Shown piece after piece: positions 1-5,720 of a DNA stretch of 5,720 nucleotides; position 1 is the first letter of the stretch; every line of letters starts with the position of its first letter. The translations under genes and the position numbers were made by a program. Origin of the DNA: an uncultured Clostridia bacterium (GTDB lineage Bacteria > Bacillota > Clostridia > TANB77 > CAG-508); contig CAORJJ010000099.1 of assembly GCA_948517135.1 (NCBI GenBank), positions 1 through 5,720 of the forward strand. Reading direction: 5' to 3'. Under the pieces are notes generated by a model. That model was not told the DNA's origin, ran no database searches, and saw nothing but the letters and a program-made list of their open reading frames with translations.

Positions 1-27
1 AATTTGGAGTTTTAAAATAATAAAAAG

Positions 28-33
28 AAAGGA
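28..33 (+). promoter_or_regulatory. Ribosome-binding site of first ABC subunit gene
   Basis: AAAGGA lies 6 bases before the ATG at 40, which fixes that start. The same core precedes the other two genes. The 39 bases upstream are too few to show a promoter or to identify an upstream gene; stop codons occur in all three forward frames (for example 13-15 and 18-20), so any upstream coding sequence ends here. Confidence 0.75.
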
Positions 34-39
34 AAAATT

Positions 40-1725
40 ATGAATAAACTTTTAAAGAAAATCACTAAAAAAGAAATTTTATATGTTGTGCTTAGCTTAA
101 TTTTAATAATAGCTCAGGTTTGGTTAGATTTAAAAATGCCAGATTACATGTCAGAAATAACAAAACTAGTTCAAACAGAAGGAAGCCAAATTTCAGATAT
201 ATTAGTACAAGGAGCATATATGCTTGCTTGTGCTACTGGAAGCTTAATATCAGCATGTATAGTTGGATTTTTAGCATCATATATTGCAACATCTTTATCA
301 GCTAAATTAAGAGAAGAACTATTTTCACAAGTTGAAGAATTTAGTATGGAAGAAATGAATAAATTTTCTGTTAGTAGTTTAATTACAAGAACTACTAATG
401 ATGTTTCACAAGTGGAAATGCTAATTGCAATGGGGTTACAATTAATGGTGAAAGCACCAATTACAGCTATATGGGCAGTATTAAAAATATTAGATAAAAA
501 TTTTACATGGAGTGCAATTACAGGTGGAGCTGTTTTAATATTATTAATAACAATAGGAATATTAATGAAACTTGTATTTCCTAATTTTAAAAAAGTTCAA
601 ACAATGCTTGATAATGTAAATAATGTAACACGAGAAAATTTAACAGGAATTAGAGTTGTTAGAGCTTTTAATGGAGAAGAATACCAAGAAAATAAATTTG
701 AAGAAGTAAATAAAGAACTAACAAGATTACAAACATTTAATCAAAGAACAATGTCTATAATGTCACCAGTAATGTATATGATAATGAATGGCTTAACACT
801 TTCCATTTATTTTGCTGGTAGCTTTATAATAAATGAAGCACTAGTTACAGATAAATTAGGAATATTTAGTGATATGGTTGTATTTTCATCTTATGCAATG
901 CAAGTTATAATGTCATTTTTAATGGTTGCAATGATATTTATGATGGTTCCTAGAGCCTCAGTATCAATAAAGAGAATTTCAGAAGTTTTAAATTCAAATA
1001 TATCAATTAAAGATGGAAAAAGAAAAGAAGGTAAAAAAGGTGAAGAAGGATCTGTTGAATTTAAAAATGTTTCATTTAAATATCCAGATTCACAAGAATA
1101 TACTTTAAAAAATATTTCTTTTAAAGCAAATAAAGGAGAAACTATTGCAATAATAGGTTCAACAGGTAGTGGAAAAACTACATTAATAAACCTAATTCCA
1201 AGATTTTTTGATTCTACAGATGGAGAAATTTTAGTAGATGGTGTTAATGTAAAAGAATATGTTCAAGAAAACTTACACAATAAAATTGGATATGTACCAC
1301 AAAAAGCAGTTCTATTTAATGAAACAATAAAAAATAATATTGATTATGGAGAAAATGGAAAAAAGAAAAAAACAGAAAAACAAATAAAAGATGCAATAAG
1401 AGTAGCACAAGGAACTGAATTTGTTGAAAAAATGGAAGGAAATTATAATGCACATATTGCACAAGGAGGAACAAATATTTCTGGTGGTCAAAAGCAAAGA
1501 TTATCAATTGCTCGTGCGATAGCAAGAAATCCTGAGATATACATTTTTGATGATTCATTTTCAGCATTAGATTATAAAACTGATTATAAATTAAGAAAAG
1601 ATTTAAAAGAATATACAAAAAATACAACAAGTATTATAGTAGCTCAAAGAATTGGAACTGTAATGCATGCTGATAAAATTTTAGTTTTAGAAGATGGAAA
1701 ATGTGCTCGGAATAGGAACGCATAA
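40..1725 (+). CDS. Heterodimeric ABC exporter, degenerate-site subunit (BmrC/TM287/LmrC-like), frameshifted near the 3' end
   Basis: This is a half-transporter with an N-terminal six-helix exporter domain (hydrophobic segments near residues 13-31, 55-82, 129-150, 157-178, 245-263 and 279-303) followed by an ATPase domain. Visible ATPase motifs are Walker A G373-T380 (GSTGSGKT), Q-loop Q421, signature SGGQ 481-484 and Walker B ending D504. The residue after Walker B is Asp (D505) instead of the catalytic Glu, and the switch position is Gln (Q536) instead of His. In BmrC, TM287 and LmrC these changes mark the non-hydrolysing site of a heterodimer, so the partner is inferred to be the adjacent gene at 1823. 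It probably exports drugs or lipophilic compounds across the inner membrane; the substrate cannot be read from sequence. The frame ends with an atypical tail (CARNRNA) because of a one-base insertion; the conserved C-terminus continues in the +1 frame to 1801. Restored length would be about 586 residues, normal for the family. The 561-residue form lacks the final helix of the ATPase domain. Confidence 0.9.
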   Translation: MNKLLKKITKKEILYVVLSLILIIAQVWLDLKMPDYMSEITKLVQTEGSQISDILVQGAYMLACATGSLISACIVGFLASYIATSLSAKLREELFSQVEEFSMEEMNKFSVSSLITRTTNDVSQVEMLIAMGLQLMVKAPITAIWAVLKILDKNFTWSAITGGAVLILLITIGILMKLVFPNFKKVQTMLDNVNNVTRENLTGIRVVRAFNGEEYQENKFEEVNKELTRLQTFNQRTMSIMSPVMYMIMNGLTLSIYFAGSFIINEALVTDKLGIFSDMVVFSSYAMQVIMSFLMVAMIFMMVPRASVSIKRISEVLNSNISIKDGKRKEGKKGEEGSVEFKNVSFKYPDSQEYTLKNISFKANKGETIAIIGSTGSGKTTLINLIPRFFDSTDGEILVDGVNVKEYVQENLHNKIGYVPQKAVLFNETIKNNIDYGENGKKKKTEKQIKDAIRVAQGTEFVEKMEGNYNAHIAQGGTNISGGQKQRLSIARAIARNPEIYIFDDSFSALDYKTDYKLRKDLKEYTKNTTSIIVAQRIGTVMHADKILVLEDGKCARNRNA

Positions 1726-1801
1726 AGAATTAATGGAAAATTGCTCTGTTTATCAAGAAATAGCTTACTCACAGTTAAGTAAGGAAGAGCTAGATGCTTA
1801 A
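1709..1801 (+). pseudogene. Displaced 3' end of the first ABC subunit gene (+1 frame)
   Basis: Read from 1709 in the +1 frame, this stretch encodes 30 residues starting GIGTHKELMEN, containing VYQEIAYSQLSKEE, and ending in DA before the stop at 1799-1801. GxGTHxEL followed by a VYxEIxxSQ helix is the standard C-terminus of BmrC/TM287-type subunits and joins directly to the upstream DGKCA (residue 556) if one base is skipped. Its stop also leaves a normal short gap of 21 bases to the next gene, whereas the zero-frame stop at 1723-1725 leaves 97 bases. The segment has no start of its own and is not a separate gene. The cause could be a natural mutation, an assembly or sequencing error, or +1 ribosomal frameshifting; the sequence alone cannot decide. 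Confidence 0.85.
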
Positions 1802-1804
1802 ATG

Positions 1805-1810
1805 AAAGGA
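1805..1810 (+). promoter_or_regulatory. Ribosome-binding site of second ABC subunit gene
   Basis: AAAGGA lies 12 bases before the ATG at 1823, slightly longer than the 6-7 base spacing of the other two genes in the window. Two closer ATGs (1802 and 1810) open frames of only 3 and 7 codons, so 1823 remains the only workable start. The site follows the displaced stop of the first subunit (1799-1801) by 3 bases, consistent with translational coupling in the undamaged operon. Confidence 0.6.
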
Positions 1811-1822
1811 TGAAATTAGAAG

Positions 1823-3637
1823 ATGGCGAATAATGAAAAACATGTACAAAGAAATGTTGGTCCAGGAAGAGTTCATGAAAAACCAAAGAACTTTAGAAAA
1901 GCAATGAAAAAACTACTTGGATATAAAAAATCTTTAATACCTGCTTATGTAATAACAATGATTTTAGCAATAGCAAGTTCAATATGTTCAATAGTAGGAC
2001 CAAATAAATTATCAGAGTTAACAGATGTTATAACACAAGGGTTAATTACAGGAATAGATTTAGAAAAAATAACAAGTATAACAATATTTTTACTAATAAT
2101 ATATATTATTAGTGCAGTTTTTGGATTTTTAACAAGTTTTATAATGGCAACTGCAGCAAATAATCTTGCAAAAACATTACGTACAAATATTTCTAAAAAA
2201 ATAAATAAATTACCATTAAGATATTATGATAAACATTCATTTGGAGATATTTTATCTAGGGTAACAAATGATGTTGATCAAATTGGTATGTCAATAAGTC
2301 AAAGTTTAGATTCTTTTGTATCAAGCTTAGCACTTTTTATATCAGCTATTGTTATGATGTTTTATACAAATTGGATAATGGCGCTTACTGCAATATTAAC
2401 TTCTGTTATAGGATTTGTATTTATGTTTGCAATTTTAGGAAAATCACAAAAATATTTTAATCAAAGACAAGTAGAACTTGGAAATTTGAATGGACATATA
2501 GAGGAAATATATTCAGGATATAATGTTGTAAAAGCATATAATGGAAAAGAAAAGGCAACAAAAGATTTTAGGAAATATAATGAAGCATTATTTAACTGTA
2601 GTAGAAAAAGTCAGTTTTTATCAGGATTAATGCAACCAATAATGGGATTTATAGGAAACTTTAGTTATGTTGCAGTTTGTGTAATGGGAGCTGTACTTGT
2701 AAAACAAAATCTTATTACATTTGGTGTAATTGTAGCATTTATGGTGTATATTAGACTTTTTACATCACCACTTCAACAAATGGCACAAAGATTAACAAAC
2801 TTGCAAACAGCAGCTGCTAGTAGTGAAAGAGTATTTGAATTTTTAGAAGATGAAGAAATGATTGATGAATCTAATAAAACAAAATATTTAAATAAAAATG
2901 AAATTAAAGGCGATATAGAATTTAACCATGTTAAATTTGGATATGATTCAGATAAGCTCATAATTAAAGATTTTTCATGTATTGCAAAACTAGGAGAGAA
3001 GATTGCAATTGTTGGTCCAACAGGTGCAGGAAAAACAACTTTAGTAAATTTGCTTATGAAGTTTTATGAAATAAATTCAGGAGATATATTAATTGATGGA
3101 ATTTCAACTAAAGATTTAAAAAGAGAGAATATTCATGAATTATTTACTATGGTACTTCAAGATACGTGGTTATTTAATGGTACTATAAGAGAAAATATAG
3201 TTTATAATAAAGAAAATGTAACAGATGAAGAGGTTATGAAAGCTTGTAAAACAGTAGGATTAGAACATTTTATTAAAAGTCTTCCTAAAGGTTTAGATAC
3301 ACTTTTAACAGATACTGATAGTATATCAGCAGGACAAAAACAATTACTTACGATAGCTAGAGGTATGATTGAAGCAACACCATTTTTAATATTAGATGAA
3401 GCAACAAGTAATGTAGATACAAGAACAGAGGAACTAGTTCAAAAAGCTATGGATAAATTAACAGAAGGTAAAACATCATTTATTATAGCTCATAGATTAT
3501 CAACAATAAGAAATGCAGATATGATTTTAGTTGTAAATGAAGGAAATATTATAGAACAGGGAAATCATGAAGAGTTGATTTCTCAAAATGGATTCTATGC
3601 TGATTTATATAATTCTCAATTTAAAAAAGATGCATAA
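1823..3637 (+). CDS. Heterodimeric ABC exporter, catalytic subunit (BmrD/TM288/LmrD-like)
   Basis: This 604-residue half-transporter has a polar, basic N-terminal extension (residues 1-36, with the GPGR and KNFRKAMKKLL patterns common before helix 1 in this subunit class). Six membrane segments follow, near 37-59, 83-108, 165-182, 184-204, 272-295 and 300-320, and then the ATPase domain. Motifs are Walker A G398-T405 (GPTGAGKT), Q-loop Q446, Walker B ending D525 with catalytic Glu E526, D-loop around 529-532 (SNVD) and switch His H557. The signature is ISAGQ (501-505) instead of LSGGQ; a non-canonical signature in this subunit is typical because it faces the degenerate site of its partner. 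It therefore supplies the hydrolysing Walker residues, while the first subunit supplies the intact SGGQ. It probably forms one membrane complex with the product of the gene at 40. Length is normal and the frame is intact. Substrate unknown: multidrug, lipid or peptide export are all possible. It could form a homodimer if the partner is really lost, but the motif pattern argues against that being the native state. Confidence 0.93.
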   Translation: MANNEKHVQRNVGPGRVHEKPKNFRKAMKKLLGYKKSLIPAYVITMILAIASSICSIVGPNKLSELTDVITQGLITGIDLEKITSITIFLLIIYIISAVFGFLTSFIMATAANNLAKTLRTNISKKINKLPLRYYDKHSFGDILSRVTNDVDQIGMSISQSLDSFVSSLALFISAIVMMFYTNWIMALTAILTSVIGFVFMFAILGKSQKYFNQRQVELGNLNGHIEEIYSGYNVVKAYNGKEKATKDFRKYNEALFNCSRKSQFLSGLMQPIMGFIGNFSYVAVCVMGAVLVKQNLITFGVIVAFMVYIRLFTSPLQQMAQRLTNLQTAAASSERVFEFLEDEEMIDESNKTKYLNKNEIKGDIEFNHVKFGYDSDKLIIKDFSCIAKLGEKIAIVGPTGAGKTTLVNLLMKFYEINSGDILIDGISTKDLKRENIHELFTMVLQDTWLFNGTIRENIVYNKENVTDEEVMKACKTVGLEHFIKSLPKGLDTLLTDTDSISAGQKQLLTIARGMIEATPFLILDEATSNVDTRTEELVQKAMDKLTEGKTSFIIAHRLSTIRNADMILVVNEGNIIEQGNHEELISQNGFYADLYNSQFKKDA

Positions 3638-3667
3638 AAAGTGACATATAAAATATGTCACTTTTTT
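3636..3667 (+). terminator. Rho-independent terminator of the ABC exporter operon
   Basis: A perfect hairpin begins at the stop codon. The arm GTGACATAT (3641-3649) pairs with ATATGTCAC (3653-3661) around a 3-base AAA loop. The stem extends by five further A-T pairs (3636-3640 with 3662-3666), and the right arm runs into a six-T tract (3662-3667). This separates the transporter transcript from htpG. Confidence 0.92.
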
Positions 3668-3692
3668 AGCACTCATATATTGACATTGCTAA
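3666..3692. promoter_or_regulatory. CIRCE-like operator (predicted HrcA binding site) upstream of htpG
   Basis: The left arm TTAGCACTC (3666-3674) matches the CIRCE consensus exactly. After a spacer of exactly 9 bases (3675-3683), the right arm CATTGCTAA (3684-3692) matches GAGTGCTAA at 7 of 9 positions; the outer six bases of each arm are perfectly complementary. The operator covers the -35 hexamer (3680-3685), the expected placement for repression by HrcA, the heat-sensitive repressor of groE and dnaK operons. hrcA itself is not in the window. The two mismatches in the right arm may weaken binding. Confidence 0.82.
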
Positions 3693-3708
3693 TTATGAGG
3701 TATATAAT
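3680..3708 (+). promoter_or_regulatory. Vegetative sigma-factor promoter of htpG
   Basis: TTGACA (3680-3685) and TATAAT (3703-3708), both full consensus, are separated by 17 bases. Transcription would begin near 3714-3716, giving a leader of about 35 bases before the ATG at 3750. Such a strong promoter suits a chaperone gene whose output is limited by an operator. No extended -10 TGn is evident. Confidence 0.88.
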
Positions 3709-3714
3709 CTCATA
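3694..3714. promoter_or_regulatory. Second inverted repeat bracketing the htpG -10 box
   Basis: TATGAG (3694-3699) and CTCATA (3709-3714) form a perfect 6-bp inverted repeat with a 9-base spacer that contains the whole TATAAT. A further copy of CTCATA lies at 3672-3677, inside and beside the CIRCE left arm. The position over the -10 and likely start site suits a repressor site. The arms do not match CIRCE, and no known regulator is assigned. Chance occurrence is possible in such AT-rich DNA. Confidence 0.4.
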
Positions 3715-3734
3715 CAGTACAAAAAACATTATTG

Positions 3735-3742
3735 AAAGGAAG
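3735..3742 (+). promoter_or_regulatory. Ribosome-binding site of htpG (decides the start)
   Basis: AAAGGAAG lies 7 bases before the ATG at 3750. The frame can be extended to a TTG at 3732, but that codon lies just upstream of and against this site and would leave itself no ribosome-binding sequence. The ATG start also gives the N-terminus typical of HtpG (xxKQFKAESKRLLDLM), so 3750 is preferred. Confidence 0.88.
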
Positions 3743-3749
3743 ATTAATT

Positions 3750-5651
3750 ATGGGAACAAAACAATTTAAAGCAGAGTCTAAAAGACTATTAGATTTAATG
3801 ATTAATTCAATTTATACAAATAAAGAAATTTTTCTTAGAGAGTTAATATCAAATGCAAGTGATGCAATTGATAAATTATATTATAAATCATTAACAGATA
3901 GTAATATAAAACTTTCAAAAGATGATTTCAAAATTCAAATAGATGTAAATAAAGAAAATAGAACAATTACAATAACAGATAATGGAATAGGAATGACAGA
4001 AAAAGAATTAGAAACAAATTTAGGAACTATAGCTAAAAGTGGTTCATTAGCATTTAAAGAAGAAAATGAGAAAAAAGAAGATATAGATATAATTGGTCAA
4101 TTTGGTGTAGGATTCTATTCTGCATTTATGGTAAGTAAAGAAGTACAAGTTTGTAGTAGGGCTTATGGAGAAGATAAAGCATATTGTTGGAAATCAAAAG
4201 GTGTAGAAGGTTATGAAATAGAAGAATGTGAAAAAGAACAAGTTGGAACAAAAATTGTTTTATATTTAAAAGAAGACACTGAAGAGGAAAATTATAGTAC
4301 ATTTTTAGATGATTATACAATAAAAAATATAGTAAAAAAATATTCAGACTATATTAGAGTTCCTATTAAAATGGAAGTAGAACATCAAAGACCAAAAGAA
4401 TCACAAGAAAATAATTCAGAAGAGAATAAAAAAGAATATGAAACATATACAGAAAATGAAACTTTAAATAGTATGATTCCTATTTGGAAGAAAAATAAAT
4501 CAGATATAAAAAAAGAAGAATATAATTCATTTTATACAGATAAATTTGGAGACTTTGAAGAACCATCAAAAATAATTCATACTTCAATAGAAGGTAATGT
4601 AAGTTATAATGCATTATTATTTATTCCATCTAGAATACCATATGATTATTATACAAAGGATTTTGAAAAAGGTTTACAATTATATTCTAATGGAGTTTTA
4701 ATAATGGATAAATGTTCAGATTTATTGCCTGATTATTTTAGCTTTGTAAAAGGATTAGTTGATAGTCAAGATTTATCATTAAATATTTCAAGAGAAATGT
4801 TACAACATGATAGACAATTAAAAATTATAGCTAAAAGTATTGAAAAGAAAATTAAATCAGAATTAGAAAGTATGTTAAAACTAAATAGAGAAGATTATGA
4901 AAAATTCTTTAAAACATTTGGAAATCAATTGAAATTTGGAATATATAATGACTATGGAATAAATAAGGATAATCTTCAAGATTTAATTATGTTTTATTCA
5001 TCTACTGAAAAGAAATTAGTAACATTATCTGAATATGTAGAAAGAATGAAAGAAGGACAAGATAAAATTTATTATGCAGCAGGAGAAAGTGTTGATAAAA
5101 TAGATATGTTGCCACAGGTAGAAGGAGTAAAAGATAAAGGATATGAAATACTTTATTTAACTGATGATATAGATGAATTTGTAATTCAAGTTATATTTAA
5201 TTATAAGCAAAAGCAATTTGCTAATGTTTGTGCAAATAATTTAGATTTAGATTCAAAAGAAGAAAAAGAAGAATTACAAAAAGTAAATGAAGAAAATAAA
5301 GAAATGTTTACTATAATGAAAGAAGCAATTATAGATGTTCAAGGGGTTAGATTTACACATAAATTAAAAAATCACCCAGTATGCTTAACAAGCGAAGGTG
5401 CAATATCAGTTGAAATGGAAAAAACATTAAATTCTATGCCTAATAATCAAAATGTAAAAGCTCAAACAATTCTTGAAATTAATGAGGCTCATCCAATAGC
5501 AGAAAAAATAAAGAACTTATATGATACAGATAAGGAAGAATTGAAAAAATATTCTAAAATTCTTTATAATGGAGCAAGATTAATTGAAGGTTTGAATATT
5601 GAAAATCCAACAGAATTTAGTAATATGATTTGTGATATTATATCTAAATAA
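3750..5651 (+). CDS. htpG: Molecular chaperone HtpG (bacterial Hsp90)
   Basis: This is a 633-residue cytosolic ATP-dependent chaperone, acting as a homodimer on client proteins. The N-terminal GHKL ATPase domain (about 1-210) shows catalytic E31 and Mg-binding N35 in FLRELISNASDA, nucleotide-binding D77 in DNGIGM, the lid start GTIAKSG (92-98), and GQFGVGFYSAF (116-126). A short polar, charged linker around 212-235 (rich in E, K and N) precedes the middle domain. That domain carries the catalytic-loop Arg R348 in LNISREMLQ, equivalent to the Arg that contacts ATP gamma-phosphate in the family. The C-terminal dimerisation domain occupies roughly the last 120 residues. There is no MEEVD tail, as expected for a bacterial Hsp90. 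Length is typical and the frame is intact. It has its own promoter and a CIRCE-like operator and is insulated from the upstream exporter genes by a terminator, so it is probably monocistronic and heat-induced through HrcA. Identification is secure; its regulation is inferred from sequence. Confidence 0.98.
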   Translation: MGTKQFKAESKRLLDLMINSIYTNKEIFLRELISNASDAIDKLYYKSLTDSNIKLSKDDFKIQIDVNKENRTITITDNGIGMTEKELETNLGTIAKSGSLAFKEENEKKEDIDIIGQFGVGFYSAFMVSKEVQVCSRAYGEDKAYCWKSKGVEGYEIEECEKEQVGTKIVLYLKEDTEEENYSTFLDDYTIKNIVKKYSDYIRVPIKMEVEHQRPKESQENNSEENKKEYETYTENETLNSMIPIWKKNKSDIKKEEYNSFYTDKFGDFEEPSKIIHTSIEGNVSYNALLFIPSRIPYDYYTKDFEKGLQLYSNGVLIMDKCSDLLPDYFSFVKGLVDSQDLSLNISREMLQHDRQLKIIAKSIEKKIKSELESMLKLNREDYEKFFKTFGNQLKFGIYNDYGINKDNLQDLIMFYSSTEKKLVTLSEYVERMKEGQDKIYYAAGESVDKIDMLPQVEGVKDKGYEILYLTDDIDEFVIQVIFNYKQKQFANVCANNLDLDSKEEKEELQKVNEENKEMFTIMKEAIIDVQGVRFTHKLKNHPVCLTSEGAISVEMEKTLNSMPNNQNVKAQTILEINEAHPIAEKIKNLYDTDKEELKKYSKILYNGARLIEGLNIENPTEFSNMICDIISK

Positions 5652-5720
5652 AGTATTATTTTAGCGAGTAATTATTTTGTAGATTATTAAATCAAATATA
5701 TTATTCATATACAGTTCCTT
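5652..5720. other. Sequence downstream of htpG with no recognised feature
   Basis: These are the 69 AT-rich bases between the htpG stop and the window edge. No hairpin followed by a T-tract was found, so the htpG terminator may lie beyond the window or transcription may continue. No ribosome-binding site with a start codon and no convincing promoter pair is visible. Confidence 0.5.

Noticed and set aside
1359..1373. A AAA AAG slippery heptamer in the zero frame of the first ABC gene, followed by seven A residues (dnaX-like -1 frameshift motif).
   Set aside because: A -1 shift here reaches a stop at 1416-1418 and would remove the signature and Walker B motifs. A-rich Lys runs are expected in this composition, and no stimulatory hairpin or upstream Shine-Dalgarno sequence is evident. 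It encodes a lysine-rich surface insertion (GKKKKTEKQ) in the ATPase domain.
1810..1833. Seven-codon ATG frame (MKLEDGE) overlapping the start of the second ABC gene, as a possible leader peptide.
   Set aside because: Its ATG overlaps the end of the AAAGGA site, so it has no properly spaced ribosome-binding site, and nothing marks it as an attenuator.
1312..1886. Open frames on the minus strand opposite the ABC genes (1312-1497, 1316-1630, 1644-1886).
   Set aside because: They lie antisense to well-supported coding sequence, are low-complexity Phe/Leu/Tyr-rich translations of A-rich DNA, and show no family resemblance. The minus-strand frames at 2773-2961 and 4126-4320 are rejected for the same reasons.
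3732..3749. Upstream TTG extension of htpG adding six residues.
   Set aside because: The TTG precedes the ribosome-binding sequence itself, and the added residues are not part of the HtpG family N-terminus; the ATG at 3750 is better placed.
5652..5720. Possible terminator or promoter after htpG (small dyads such as GATT-ATTA-AATC).
   Set aside because: The arms are only 4 bp and pure or nearly pure AT with no T-tract, and no paired -35/-10 could be supported.

Overview
The window comes from a very AT-rich genome. Codons end overwhelmingly in A or T, Arg is almost always AGA, Lys/Asn/Ile are abundant, and ribosome-binding sites read AAAGGA. With the gene families present, this points to a low-GC Firmicute, most likely a Clostridia-class gut-type anaerobe. 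That placement is inferred from composition and protein style, not from a marker gene. All genes lie on the + strand, and no RNA genes, CRISPR arrays or mobile elements were seen.

Bases 1-3637 hold two consecutive half-transporter genes of the heterodimeric type IV ABC exporter family (BmrC/BmrD, TM287/288, LmrC/LmrD). The first subunit (from base 40) has the degenerate ATPase site: Asp replaces the catalytic Glu and Gln replaces the switch His. The second (1823-3637) has the intact Glu and His but an altered signature motif. Together they give the asymmetric heterodimer expected of the family. The first gene is broken near its 3' end: one extra base around 1702-1708 moves the conserved last 30 codons (1709-1801) into the +1 frame, and the readable frame stops early at 1725.

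Bases 3636-3749 are a compact junction. A strong intrinsic terminator closes the transporter operon. Its T-tract runs into a CIRCE-like HrcA operator (16 of 18 arm positions, exact 9-bp spacer). The operator overlaps the -35 of a consensus promoter (TTGACA, 17 bp, TATAAT), and a second 6-bp dyad brackets the -10.

Bases 3750-5651 encode the Hsp90 chaperone HtpG, starting at an ATG with a well-spaced ribosome-binding site. The layout implies that htpG is an independent heat-shock transcription unit, probably repressed by HrcA and functionally unrelated to the transporter. The last 69 bases hold nothing recognisable.

No new biological system is evident. The points worth following up are the frameshift in the first transporter subunit and the double-dyad control region of htpG.
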